A stretch of 64,000 nt of DNA from Hyphomicrobiales bacterium (GCA_900472175.1 UCHD01000004.1:1-64000); one strand, 5' to 3'. Positions 26,708 through 34,988 are shown, numbered from the stretch's first letter. Program-made: numbers and translations. Notes: a model not told the origin generated them from the sequence alone.

Positions 26708-27673
26708 CTAGAGTTGAAGAACGAGTTGCTGGCCCTTGAACCGCGAGACGCAGATCATGACCTTCTTGCCGGATGCCTTTTCGTCATCCGACAGGTAGAT
26801 ATCGTTATGCTCCAGCGTGCCGTCGCAGGAGGAGACTTCAGTCTCGCACTGGCCGCAGGCGCCGCCCCGGCACATGTAGGGGGCGTCGCAGCCATGCGCT
26901 TCGGCTGCTTCCAGAATGCTCTGGTGTTCGCCGACGGTCATGTGGATATTGGATTTTTCGAGGAATACCTGGAACGGCAGGCCCGCGGGCGGCGCGAGGA
27001 AGCGTTCCGAATGCAGGTTTTCCTTCGGCCATCCGGCTTTCAGCCCGGTCATCAGCACGCCGTCGATCATGCCGGCGGGACCGCAGACATAGAGATGCGT
27101 GCCGAGCGGCTGGTTGTCGGCAATCTCTGCGACGGGAATGTAGGTCTTTTCCTCATCGACGTAGATCTTGATGCGGCGCGGGCCGTAGCGATCCAGTAAT
27201 TGCTGCCAGTAAGCGCCGTGTGAGCGTGAGCGGATGGCGTAGTGCAGTTCGAAAGCGATGTTGTCGCGGCTGAACTGTTCTATCATCGCGATGAACGGCG
27301 TGATGCCGATGCCGCCGGCAAACAGGATGTGCTTGCGGCCGCGATGATCCGGCGCAAACAGGTTGACCGGCTGGCTGACCGTCAACCGGTCGCCGGGACG
27401 GACCTGCTCGTGCATGAAGATTGAGCCGCCGCGCGAGTTTGGAACCCTGAGCACGCTGATTTCATAAGCGCTGTTGTCGTCGGGATTCGACATCAGCGAA
27501 TAGGGGTTGCGGCGCAAAAGCCCATTGTCGTTCATCGAGACGACGACATGGGCGCCGCCGGAGAAGAACGGCATGGGACGGCCGTCCAGCCGCTCGAAGC
27601 GGAAGCGTTTGACCAGATCGGTCACCTGCGTCACCGCTGCGACCCTGACAGGCATATCTGTGTTGAGGCTCAC
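26708..27673 (-). CDS. dmmB: Dimethylamine monooxygenase reductase subunit (PDR/VanB type)
   Basis: A 321-residue electron-transfer protein. An FNR-like flavin domain comes first (RRNPYSLMS binds FMN), then an NAD(P)H domain (LFAGGIGITPFIAMIEQ, YVCGPAGMIDGVL), then a plant-type [2Fe-2S] ferredoxin domain (CRGGACGQCET with a later Cys in VMICVSRFKG). This is the phthalate-dioxygenase-reductase layout. It passes electrons from NAD(P)H to the heme subunit DmmC. It begins with GTG at 27673 and overlaps dmmA by four bases, so translation is coupled. It might also serve the orphan Rieske oxygenase at 44761-45990, which lacks its own reductase; that is inference. Confidence 0.88.
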   Translation of the reverse strand: MSLNTDMPVRVAAVTQVTDLVKRFRFERLDGRPMPFFSGGAHVVVSMNDNGLLRRNPYSLMSNPDDNSAYEISVLRVPNSRGGSIFMHEQVRPGDRLTVSQPVNLFAPDHRGRKHILFAGGIGITPFIAMIEQFSRDNIAFELHYAIRSRSHGAYWQQLLDRYGPRRIKIYVDEEKTYIPVAEIADNQPLGTHLYVCGPAGMIDGVLMTGLKAGWPKENLHSERFLAPPAGLPFQVFLEKSNIHMTVGEHQSILEAAEAHGCDAPYMCRGGACGQCETEVSSCDGTLEHNDIYLSDDEKASGKKVMICVSRFKGQQLVLQL

Positions 27674-28275
27674 GGGAACATCTCCTCGGGGGCAGGCGCA
27701 GTGCCCGGTTCTTCCGCATCGATGTTGACGCCCTGGAACGCGCCGAGACGCCGGGAATAGTGGTCACGGACTAGCAGCGGCAGGCCGCAATGCGTGCAGG
27801 CAAAGGGACTGGTGGTCACGTTGTCAGTGATGCCCTTGCAGTGCACGCATTGTACGCGGCGCGCCGTCGAGCCGCGATGTTCGGTATGGATCGAGTTGAA
27901 ATCGATACCGAATTCCAGCGCCACCTGCATGATCTGGCCAATGAAGCCTTCGGTCCCGGCGATGTAGAGCCGCGTTCCCATCCGCGCCTGCTCAAGACAG
28001 GCACGCAGGCGAAATAACAGCGGCTGAAGCGTTGGGGCCTGCCAGAAGACATCGGGTGACAGAGCCGAGAGGGCTACGTCGTACGCTTTCGGCGCTGCCC
28101 CTGCGGCGAGATAGAGAATTTCCGATTTGGCCAGAAAATCCGTGCCCTTCAGTTCCACCTGATCGGCGAACGCTGCCGCCCCTTCGCCTTCAAGGACGAA
28201 GAGGTGGCGCTTGGCGTGGGGATCGATGTCGAGCCCCTTATATTCCGGCCGGCTTTTGATCCCTTGTACGAGCAT
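27670..28275 (-). CDS. dmmA: Dimethylamine monooxygenase subunit, DmmA family
   Basis: A 201-residue protein; ATG at 28275, four bases after the dmmD stop, preceded by AGGG. Residues 1-150 look like a flavodoxin/reductase-like alpha/beta domain (RHLFVLEGEGAAAF, RLYIAGTEGFIGQIMQVAL). Residues ~150-180 carry a zinc-ribbon or rubredoxin-like CxxC...CxxC pair (VQCVHCKG and FACTHCGLPL). This is the small third subunit of the DMA monooxygenase; its exact role, electron transfer or assembly, is not settled. Its position between dmmD and dmmB supports the call. Confidence 0.82.
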   Translation of the reverse strand: MLVQGIKSRPEYKGLDIDPHAKRHLFVLEGEGAAAFADQVELKGTDFLAKSEILYLAAGAAPKAYDVALSALSPDVFWQAPTLQPLLFRLRACLEQARMGTRLYIAGTEGFIGQIMQVALEFGIDFNSIHTEHRGSTARRVQCVHCKGITDNVTTSPFACTHCGLPLLVRDHYSRRLGAFQGVNIDAEEPGTAPAPEEMFP

Positions 28276-28279
28276 ACCG

Positions 28280-29413
28280 TCAGCCCTGCGCCGTCCGTTT
28301 CGTCTTCTTCGGATCATCGAAGGTGATCGTATGGGCGATGGCCGGGGCGTTGACGGTCTTGCCCTTCACGTGGAGCTTGGTGCCTTGGACGGCATAGGGA
28401 ACCTCGACGCGCATGATCGCCATTGAGCGGTTGGTGAGCTTGGAATAGGACGGGCAGGTGATGACGCCGACCTTTTTGTCGCCGGCCCAGACCTCGTCGC
28501 CGAGATCGGTCGGGCCGTCAGATTCGACCAGCAGACCGAAGATCTTGAAGCGTTCCTTGCCCTTCAGGCGGGCATGTTCCTCGGCGCCGCGAAAACCGGT
28601 CTTGCCCGGGCTGACGGTGAAATCGAGGCCGAGTTCCCAGAGGCTGTCGCCCGGCTGTTCGTTGGCGAAGGGATACATCTGCGAATTGTCATAGGGGTAG
28701 AACAGCAGGTAGCTTTCGACGCGCAGCATGTCGAGAACGCTGAAGCAGACGGGAATGATGCCCATCGCCTTGCCTTCATCGACGATCCGGTCCCAGACCA
28801 TGCCGGCATCCTGGCCCCGCACGAAGATTTCATAGCCGCGTTCGCCGGTATAGCCGGTGCGCGAGATCATTACCGGGGCGCCGAACAGCGTCGTCTGCAT
28901 ATGATGGAAATATTTGAGGTCGCGGATGCCGGGCACGTATTTCTCAAGGTAATCGACGGCCAGTGGACCCTGCAGCGACAGGTCGTGCAGGTCGTCATCG
29001 AACAGCACGGCGCAATTGCGGCCCTGGGCCTGCTTGACGATTTCCTCGAAGCCGGAGCCCGAGCCATGCACCAGCATCCAGGAGTTTGGGCCGGTGCGGT
29101 AGACGATGCAGTCATCGGTGAAATGACCGCGATCGTTGAGCATGCAGGCATAGACCGACTTGCCGGGATAAACCTTCGTCATGTCGCGGGTGGTGATATA
29201 TTCCAGCACGGCGATCGCATGCGGGCCGACGAGGTGAACCTTCTTCAGGCCGGAGACGTCCATGATGCCGGCCTTGGTGCGCACGGCGATGTGTTCTTCA
29301 TAAATATCCTTGTCATAGGTCCAGGCGGTTCCCATGCCGCTCCAGTCCTCGAGGTTCGATCCCAATGCCCGATGTCGGTCGCCCAAGGCGGAAAAACGCC
29401 AGCTAAGTGCCAT
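28280..29413 (-). CDS. dmmD: GcvT-family aminomethyltransferase of the dimethylamine operon
   Basis: A 377-residue stand-alone tetrahydrofolate-binding GcvT protein (AGIMDVSGLKKVHLVGP, TRDMTKVYPGKSVYACMLNDRGHFTDDCIVY, ISRTGYTGERGYEIFV, SVLDMLRVESYLLFYPYD). It presumably captures formaldehyde released by DmmABC as 5,10-methylene-THF. It is the first gene of dmmDABC. Its ATG has AAGGGAACAAATC upstream, the same leader type as tmm and the dehydrogenase at 39616. A near-palindrome at 29443-29457 lies about 30 bases before the start and is a candidate operator. Confidence 0.85.
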   Translation of the reverse strand: MALSWRFSALGDRHRALGSNLEDWSGMGTAWTYDKDIYEEHIAVRTKAGIMDVSGLKKVHLVGPHAIAVLEYITTRDMTKVYPGKSVYACMLNDRGHFTDDCIVYRTGPNSWMLVHGSGSGFEEIVKQAQGRNCAVLFDDDLHDLSLQGPLAVDYLEKYVPGIRDLKYFHHMQTTLFGAPVMISRTGYTGERGYEIFVRGQDAGMVWDRIVDEGKAMGIIPVCFSVLDMLRVESYLLFYPYDNSQMYPFANEQPGDSLWELGLDFTVSPGKTGFRGAEEHARLKGKERFKIFGLLVESDGPTDLGDEVWAGDKKVGVITCPSYSKLTNRSMAIMRVEVPYAVQGTKLHVKGKTVNAPAIAHTITFDDPKKTKRTAQG

Positions 29414-29442
29414 GATTTGTTCCCTTATTTATTTCACTCTGT

Positions 29443-29457
29443 GGAAATAATTATTCC
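29443..29457. promoter_or_regulatory. AT-rich near-palindrome ahead of dmmD
   Basis: GGAAATAATTATTCC, palindromic except for one extra A, starts 30 bases upstream of the dmmD start codon. It overlaps a looser repeat, ATTTC-N8-GAAAT, at 29430-29447. It is a candidate operator or promoter core. No regulator gene is adjacent. Confidence 0.4.
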
Positions 29458-29633
29458 TGAGTATATTCGCGTTTTTGGGAACGGCAAGCCCGCGATGTGG
29501 ATTTATCGCCGGAAAGTGCGGTGTCGCGAACGGCGAAAATCATGCCGTTTTCGTGCTTCGGCATGCAAGGCTGAGGGTATTCAACGCCGGAAATCCTGAC
29601 TTTTCAAGTGGCGTGATCTGGGAGAGGCAGAAA

Positions 29634-29663
29634 CAAAAATGCCCGGATCAACGGTCCGGGCAT
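29634..29663 (-). terminator. Terminator of the DUF982 gene
   Basis: A perfect 9-bp stem ATGCCCGGA / TCCGGGCAT with a seven-base loop; on the minus strand it is followed by TTTTTG. It begins 26 bases after the DUF982 stop. Confidence 0.85.
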
Positions 29664-29688
29664 CAGCAACGGGTAGAAATTACGAGAA

Positions 29689-29925
29689 TCAGGCAAGCAC
29701 GCCTTCTTCCTTCATCGCCGCGGTAAACGAGGCCCAGGCTTTTTGCGGGCTGCGGATACCATCAAGGGCATCGAGGCAGTGCTGTAAGGCGCGGCGATAG
29801 GCGACGCCACGACGGCCTGGCCAACGGCGAAGAAATTCGACGGCGTCCCAGGCGGAGGCAATGATGTTTTCCTGGCTCTGCTTGATGATCACTCTGACGG
29901 GGTTTGGAAAGCGTTTGTAACTCAC
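29689..29925 (-). CDS. DUF982 domain protein
   Basis: A 78-residue protein typical of the short DUF982 family, which is largely limited to Rhizobiales: PVRVIIKQSQENIIASAWDAVEFLRRWPGRRG, then AYRRALQHCLDALDG and ASFTAAMKEEGVLA. I use the GTG at 29925 because GAGGA lies four bases upstream; a longer frame to 29964 adds residues without homology. The function is unknown. It is monocistronic with its own terminator. Confidence 0.78.
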   Translation of the reverse strand: MSYKRFPNPVRVIIKQSQENIIASAWDAVEFLRRWPGRRGVAYRRALQHCLDALDGIRSPQKAWASFTAAMKEEGVLA

Positions 29926-30189
29926 GTCGTCCTCATGCTGATTCTTGAAATTGCAGCACCCCAACGTTCGGGATTCGAGAAGGTTCCATGGCTCGATTCA
30001 TTTCGGAGTCTGCTTTCGAAATGATGTTCCGATACAGCCCGGTTTTACCGAGTGGCCCTTTGCCACTCTATCCACTCCGCGCCGATTTTCCGGTGTCTTA
30101 GGAAATTCAGCGGGTCCTCGGCATCGAACCGCGAGCAGATGCAGCACCTGCGGCCCAATCGCTCTTTTCTAGCACCAGCACGTCGAGAC
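29926..30189. other. Stretch without an intact gene upstream of a decayed gene
   Basis: No intact gene is seen. The 5' end must carry the DUF982 promoter. The remainder leads into the pseudogene fragment at 30190-30342 and shows no clear homology in any frame. Confidence 0.4.
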
Positions 30190-30342
30190 CGGCGCGCGAT
30201 CAGTGATCCGGCAATCTTGGCTGCGAAGGGCTATGCGGGTGGCGATAAATTCGTCGGCAAGACGCTGTTCGAGTCGCCAATGCCGAGCGAACTACGCTAG
30301 AAGATGATTGCCGAATTTGCGAAGATCAAGGCGGGCTATTGA
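30190..30342 (+). pseudogene. C-terminal remnant of a decayed gene ahead of the amine oxidase
   Basis: One frame reads SDPAILAAKGYAGGDKFVG, then KTLFESPMPSELR, a TAG stop at 30298, and KMIAEFAKIKAGY before a TGA at 30340. The amphipathic, Lys-rich end is protein-like and looks like the C-terminus of a periplasmic solute-binding protein, with TAG replacing a likely CAG (Gln). The final TGA overlaps the TTG start of the amine oxidase, as in a coupled operon. The upstream part of the gene is not recognisable. The family assignment is tentative. Confidence 0.4.
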
Positions 30343-31640
30343 GCGAGTATGATGCAGATGTGATCGTTGCAGGGGCCGGATTTTCCGGCCTTTCGGCAGC
30401 GGATGCGCTGGTTTCAGCCGGTTTCGACGTGATCGTGCTAGAGGCCCGCGACCGTGTTGGCGGCAGGGTTGAAGCCATGGCGTTTGCCGATGGCGTGGTG
30501 ATGGACACCGGCGGACAGTTCATCTGTGACGAGATGCCGAACGTGATGGCACTGGCGCGGCGGTTCGAGCTTCCCTTGGCGGAAACGCCGCTGGAGGGTG
30601 CCTTTTTGATTCAGCCGCAGTCGTTTGCCGGGACCGGCTCGTCTTTCGCTGAGGCCGGCCGGATTCGTGCCCGGGCCAACAGGATCGATCCGCGCGACCC
30701 GGCGATCGCCGGTCTGACGGCGGGCGAATGGCTTGGCCGCCAGAGTGATCCACCGGGCGCAAAGGCGAGCTACCAGGCGATGGTCGAAGGGCTCTGGTGC
30801 CGGCCGGTCGGGGAAATTCCGCTCTGGTATCTGATCGACAATGACAGGCGCACGATCAGCAACGGCAACGAGCTACAGTATTTCGCCGAAGGCACGATCC
30901 ATGCCGCTGCCACGGCTCTGGCGGCAACACTCGGTCAGCGCCTGCGGCTCGATACGCCCGTCGCCGGTATAGTGCGCAAAAAGGATTCTGTCGCGGTAAC
31001 GACTGGTAAAGGCGACGTGCTGACGGCGCGCCAGGTGCTCATTGCCGTGCCGCCGGTGATGGCGTCGCGCATCGCGCATGAACCCGCGTTGCCGGAGCCG
31101 CTTGCGGGTGCATTGGCTGCCTGGAAGAGCGGGACGGTGATCAAGGTGCTGGTGCGCTACGAACGGCCATTCTGGCGTGATCGCGGGCTGAGCGGCATGA
31201 TCATGTGGCGCGATACGCTGGGGCTTTTTGCATGTGATGTCAGCAGTATAAAGGCGGTGGCGTTGGTCGTGTTCGTTGGCGGCCCGCTTGCGGTCGAATG
31301 GAGCGGCAAGGGAAGAGCGTTCATTGAAGTGGAAATTCGCCGCCGGCTGGTCGAGGCTCTGGGTGCGGAGGCCACTGATGTCACGGGTTTGATGATCCGG
31401 GACTGGGTGGACGATCCATGGAGTGGCGGCGGTTACAGCGATGTTATCGCCGGTCTTCGGTCTTATGATGCCGAAGATATTCTGCGGGCCGGAGTGCCGC
31501 CGGTGCATTTTGCCTCGTCGGAGCTGGCGCCGTCATTCCCCGCCTATATCGAAGGCGCCATTATTGCCGGCCGCGAAGCGGCGGAGCGGGTGATTGCGGC
31601 TCGTCAATCGGCCGTCGCCACCGGTGCATCCGGATCGTAG
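30339..31640 (+). CDS. FAD-dependent amine oxidase
   Basis: A 433-residue monoamine-oxidase-like flavoprotein. The FAD dinucleotide motif is near the start (DVIVAGAGFSGLSAADAL ... VIVLEARDRVGGRV), followed by GGQFICDEMPNVMALARRF. The C-terminal GEAxxx-type FAD segment reads PPVHFASSELAPSFPAYIEGAIIAGREAAERV. It begins with TTG at 30339, overlapping the TGA of the decayed upstream gene, a remnant of translational coupling that may now lower its expression. It would deaminate a primary or secondary amine to aldehyde; the substrate is not known. Polyamines or methylated amines would suit the neighbourhood, but that is inference. Confidence 0.82.
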   Translation: MSEYDADVIVAGAGFSGLSAADALVSAGFDVIVLEARDRVGGRVEAMAFADGVVMDTGGQFICDEMPNVMALARRFELPLAETPLEGAFLIQPQSFAGTGSSFAEAGRIRARANRIDPRDPAIAGLTAGEWLGRQSDPPGAKASYQAMVEGLWCRPVGEIPLWYLIDNDRRTISNGNELQYFAEGTIHAAATALAATLGQRLRLDTPVAGIVRKKDSVAVTTGKGDVLTARQVLIAVPPVMASRIAHEPALPEPLAGALAAWKSGTVIKVLVRYERPFWRDRGLSGMIMWRDTLGLFACDVSSIKAVALVVFVGGPLAVEWSGKGRAFIEVEIRRRLVEALGAEATDVTGLMIRDWVDDPWSGGGYSDVIAGLRSYDAEDILRAGVPPVHFASSELAPSFPAYIEGAIIAGREAAERVIAARQSAVATGASGS

Positions 31641-31730
31641 GCCAGCCGGTTCCTCTAAATAGGAATGGCTTGGGAAGTCATGGGTCTCGTGAAATTTCTC
31701 GTTCTCCCCGACGCTCAGAGCGATTTTGGC

Positions 31731-31751
31731 CCTCACGGCTTTGCCGTGAGG
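31731..31751. repeat. Perfect hairpin between convergent genes
   Basis: CCTCACGGC-TTT-GCCGTGAGG forms a 9-bp stem with a three-base loop, between the amine oxidase and the DUF1194 gene. It lacks a T-run, so a terminator role is uncertain. Confidence 0.45.
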
Positions 31752-31805
31752 CGCTGCCAATATACCTGCGGCCGTGGAAAAAGTCGAAAGCGATAGTTGC
31801 CGGTG

Positions 31806-32603
31806 CTACTTGTCCAGTTGCGGATAGACCCGGTCGAGAAAACCAGGACGCAATTTTTCGCCCATCAGGCAGTCGGTGGCCGGTGTGTTCTGGGCAGGGA
31901 TAATCCGCGCAGTTGGTCTCGAGTTGCTGACTTCCATCACCAGTTTCTGCCGGATGGCGACGGCGAAATCCTCCGGCTGGTGGACCGGCAGGACGAATGA
32001 ACCAGGGCCGCCGATGACGCAATCCGCGTAATACCGGTCAAGCGAAGCCGTGCCGACGGACGGGCGAATGATGATGGCAAGGCCATTGATGATGATGCCG
32101 CTGGCTACGGCTGCGTTGCGCGCCGGGTCGACCGGCGGGCCGAGATTGTTTGGGCCATCGCCGGATATGTCGACCACCCGGCGCATCGCGTCGTAGGGGC
32201 TCGCTGATATCAGTTTCGACGCGAAGGTGATGGCATTGGAGATCGAGGTGCCGCGGCGGGTGAAGACCGGGCGGGAAGCAAGGTGTTCGGCCAGATCCGC
32301 CGCATCCTGCGCGTCGTCAATCAATCTCCAGCTGACAACGGAGGTTTCGTTGACGCTTCCGGCCCACTCGAAATAGCTGATGGCGATGCGGCCGTTGAGG
32401 CCGGACGCGACCGCGTTGATGAAATCCGGATGGCGCAGGGCCTCGACATAGCCCATGCGCTGCACCTGCGCTTCCTCGATATCCATCGACCCTGACATGT
32501 CGACGGCAAGCACCAGCGCAACATCGACCGGAGCGGCGTCGGCGACCGGCGTCGCAAGAGGCGCGCCCGAAATTGTCAGAAACATCGCAAGAGTTAGGAG
32601 CAT
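31806..32603 (-). CDS. DUF1194 (VWA-like) exported protein
   Basis: A 265-residue protein. The ATG at 32603 opens a signal peptide (MLLTLAMFLTISGAPLATPVADA). The mature part is a VWA-like fold with an intact MIDAS motif LAVDMSGSMD (DxSxS), then GRIAISYFEWAG, FTRRGTSISNAITFA and RRVVDISGDGPNNLG, the DUF1194 core. Several Cys are near the end (ADCVIGG, ATDCLMGEK). It should be periplasmic. The family is common in Alphaproteobacteria and its role is unknown. It is a separate unit, divergent from the glucanase-like gene. Confidence 0.83.
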   Translation of the reverse strand: MLLTLAMFLTISGAPLATPVADAAPVDVALVLAVDMSGSMDIEEAQVQRMGYVEALRHPDFINAVASGLNGRIAISYFEWAGSVNETSVVSWRLIDDAQDAADLAEHLASRPVFTRRGTSISNAITFASKLISASPYDAMRRVVDISGDGPNNLGPPVDPARNAAVASGIIINGLAIIIRPSVGTASLDRYYADCVIGGPGSFVLPVHQPEDFAVAIRQKLVMEVSNSRPTARIIPAQNTPATDCLMGEKLRPGFLDRVYPQLDK

Positions 32604-32758
32604 CCGGTCATCCAATCGCGGCTGAAGATCGTATGAAACTAAAATGTAACACACATCGTCAGTGAGGCGACCGTTCCGGATGCGGACGACTTCAACAATC
32701 GGTGATTTGTAATGGCGTGCGTTTTAGTGAATTTTCGGTCGACTGGAGTAAGCCTGCA

Positions 32759-34048
32759 ATGCTTCTGAAAAACGAAACCGACATGGTCATTGTCGACCGG
32801 TTGCAGCAAGCGTCGTTCGGATACTTTCTAGAGTTCGTCAATCCCGAAAACGGCTTGATTGCTGATACCTCTCTGCCCGGCGCGCCTTCGAGCATCGCCG
32901 CAACCGGCTTTGGCCTTGCCGCCTATCCGGTTGGTGTCGAGCGAGGATGGATGAGCCGGCAGGATGCTGCGGCAAGAACGCTGGTGACGTTGCGGTTCTT
33001 TGCTGCAAGTCCGCAAAGCCGCAGCAAGGATGCGACCGGCTACAAAGGGCTCTATTACCATTTTCTGGACATGAAGACCGGCCTGCGGACATGGCGCAGC
33101 GAGCTTTCGCTGATCGACAGCGCTCTTCTGATCGCCGGCATGATAACGGCGGCGGCCTATTTCAAACAGGACAACGAGGTCGAGACCGAGATCCGCTCTC
33201 TTACCGATATGCTCTATGCCCGGGCGAACTGGGCCTGGGCGTTGGACGGCCAGGGGGCCTTATGGCTCGGATGGAAGCCGCGGACGGGTTTTCTGCCCTA
33301 TCGCTGGGAATCCTATAGCGAAGCGCTTATCCTCTACACGCTGGCTCTGGCCTCGCCGTCCTATCCGATCGGCAGGGAAAGCTATGATGTCTTTGCCAGC
33401 AAGTTCGACTGGATGACGGTGAAGGGCAAACCGTACCTCCATGCCGGACCGCTTTTCATCCATTTGTTTTCCCATGCGTGGATTGATTTTCGTGGCATCC
33501 GCGATGCGGCTGTGGAAATGCACGATACGGACTATTTCGAAAACACCCGTCGTGCGATTGCCGTCCAGCGTGACTATGCCATCACCAACCCCGGCAACTT
33601 TACCGGCTATGGCGCCGATGCCTGGGGGCTGACATCGTGCGATGGTCCGCAGCGTCCGCGCCGCCTGCTGGATGGGCGCCGCCAACAGTTTGCAGGCTAT
33701 GCCGCGCGCGGTGCGCCGCTGGGGCCGGACGATGGCACGCTTGCGCCCTGGGCGCCGCTTGCATGTCTTCCATTCGAGCCGGAGGCCGCGATGTCGGCGA
33801 CACGGCATATCCTGTCGAGCTATCCCGATGTCATCGCGGATGGCCGTTTTCTCGGCAGTTTCAATCCGAGCGTCCCCGGCAAGACGGCTGAGGGATGGCT
33901 CAACAACCGCAGCGTCGGCTTGGACCAGGGGCTACTGGTGATGATGATCGAGAACCATCGCAGCGGCCTCTACTGGAACATGCTGCGCGAAACGCCGGTT
34001 ATCCGGCGTGGCCTCAGACGGGCAGGCTTTTCCGGCGGCTGGCTTTGA
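32759..34048 (+). CDS. Glycoamylase-family protein, likely beta-1,2-glucanase type (GH144-like)
   Basis: A 429-residue (alpha/alpha)6-barrel enzyme of the Pfam glycoamylase family. Characteristic stretches: QQASFGYFLEFVNPENGLIADTS, ATGYKGLYYHFLDMKTGLRTWRSELSLIDSALLIAGM, FIHLFSHAWIDFRGIRDA and WLNNRSVGLDQGLLVMMIENHRSGLYWNM. This family includes endo-beta-1,2-glucanases and the C-terminal domain of the cyclic beta-1,2-glucan synthase NdvB. As rhizobia make cyclic beta-1,2-glucans, turnover of these or related glucans is plausible. No signal peptide is seen, so it is probably cytosolic. GGAG lies upstream of the ATG at 32759; a GTG at 32702 is an alternative. Substrate not proven. Confidence 0.75.
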   Translation: MLLKNETDMVIVDRLQQASFGYFLEFVNPENGLIADTSLPGAPSSIAATGFGLAAYPVGVERGWMSRQDAAARTLVTLRFFAASPQSRSKDATGYKGLYYHFLDMKTGLRTWRSELSLIDSALLIAGMITAAAYFKQDNEVETEIRSLTDMLYARANWAWALDGQGALWLGWKPRTGFLPYRWESYSEALILYTLALASPSYPIGRESYDVFASKFDWMTVKGKPYLHAGPLFIHLFSHAWIDFRGIRDAAVEMHDTDYFENTRRAIAVQRDYAITNPGNFTGYGADAWGLTSCDGPQRPRRLLDGRRQQFAGYAARGAPLGPDDGTLAPWAPLACLPFEPEAAMSATRHILSSYPDVIADGRFLGSFNPSVPGKTAEGWLNNRSVGLDQGLLVMMIENHRSGLYWNMLRETPVIRRGLRRAGFSGGWL

Positions 34049-34084
34049 GGTAAACGGGCTGCCAGCAGACAACGGGCGGCGCCT

Positions 34085-34942
34085 TTGGACGAAAACCGGG
34101 ATTCAGGCAGTTTTCGAGAGACGGATGTGGAGCAGGCCGAAGCCGCCATCGTCTGGCAGGCGAAGCATTTTCCCCAGGTTGCAGCGTCCATGGGTGTGAA
34201 AGGCGGCGATTTTCTCTCCGTGACCGATGCGTGGCGCAATGATGGCGGTGTGATCGAGTGGCTGCTGGATTATCAAAACCGTTTTGCTGATGGCATGGAT
34301 GATCGCGTCAGAGGCGCGCATCTCATTTCATTCTACAGCCACCATCTAAGCGTCGCGGCCGGTGCAATCTATCTGCGAACAGGCCTCGTTCCCGACCTGC
34401 GCCCGGATCGACTGGCGCTGCGGTTCGAACCTGCCGTTCCGCAGGATCGGGTTTCGCCGGTGGATAATCGCCCATCCGATGCCCGCCGCCTCGATTTTCA
34501 CTTCGAACACACCTTGCGTGGTGAAGACCCGGCGCTGCTGTTTCATGATCTTTTTGCCGAAAGCTTCATTCCGGTGATCGACGCCCTGCAGGGGCGTACT
34601 GGCTTGTCCCGCGTTGCGCAGTGGCGGCTGGTGGCTGACGGTCTTGCGGGTGCGTTTCTGGAGATCGGCGCGGCTTTGGGTGAGGAGGAGCGGGCAATGG
34701 CCGCCGCGCTTGCTATCATCAACCGGGCAGGTTCGCCGCTTTCTTCTGACGCTGTTCGATATACCAGGATCGGCGCCATCTGCGGCGGCGTTCCGGTCGA
34801 ACGCCTGTTCCGCCTGCGAAGCGGCTGCTGTCTCTACTATCGCACAGACGGTGGGGATTTTTGCGATGTCTGCGTGCTTCTCGATGACGAGACGCAAAAA
34901 AGCCGCCTGTGCGCCCATGTCGAGCGCTCCGGCGGCCGGTAA
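34085..34942 (+). CDS. FhuF-like siderophore-iron reductase
   Basis: About 285 residues from a TTG at 34085; a GTG at 34127 is another possible start. The last 40 residues hold the FhuF iron-sulfur signature, CCLYYRTDGGDFCDVCVLL (CC-x10-CxxC), which binds a [2Fe-2S] cluster. The preceding domain resembles the ferric iron reductase FhuF-like fold (FYSHHLSVAAGAIYLRTGLVPDL, LDFHFEHTLRGEDPALLFHDLFAESFIPVIDAL). It would release iron from imported hydroxamate siderophores in the cytoplasm. It follows the glucanase-like gene by 36 bases and has no transport genes next to it. A second, more typical FhuF is at 49474-50238. Confidence 0.75.
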   Translation: MDENRDSGSFRETDVEQAEAAIVWQAKHFPQVAASMGVKGGDFLSVTDAWRNDGGVIEWLLDYQNRFADGMDDRVRGAHLISFYSHHLSVAAGAIYLRTGLVPDLRPDRLALRFEPAVPQDRVSPVDNRPSDARRLDFHFEHTLRGEDPALLFHDLFAESFIPVIDALQGRTGLSRVAQWRLVADGLAGAFLEIGAALGEEERAMAAALAIINRAGSPLSSDAVRYTRIGAICGGVPVERLFRLRSGCCLYYRTDGGDFCDVCVLLDDETQKSRLCAHVERSGGR

Positions 34943-34947
34943 TTGAA

Positions 34948-34978
34948 AATGCCGCGCAAGCCATGCCTGCGCGGCATT
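34948..34978. terminator. Bidirectional terminator between FhuF-like gene and cbtA
   Basis: An 11-bp stem AATGCCGCGCA / TGCGCGGCATT with a nine-base loop lies between the two convergent stops. A and T tails are present on both sides (GAAA before, TTTG after). Confidence 0.75.
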
Positions 34979-34988
34979 TGTCATGGGC

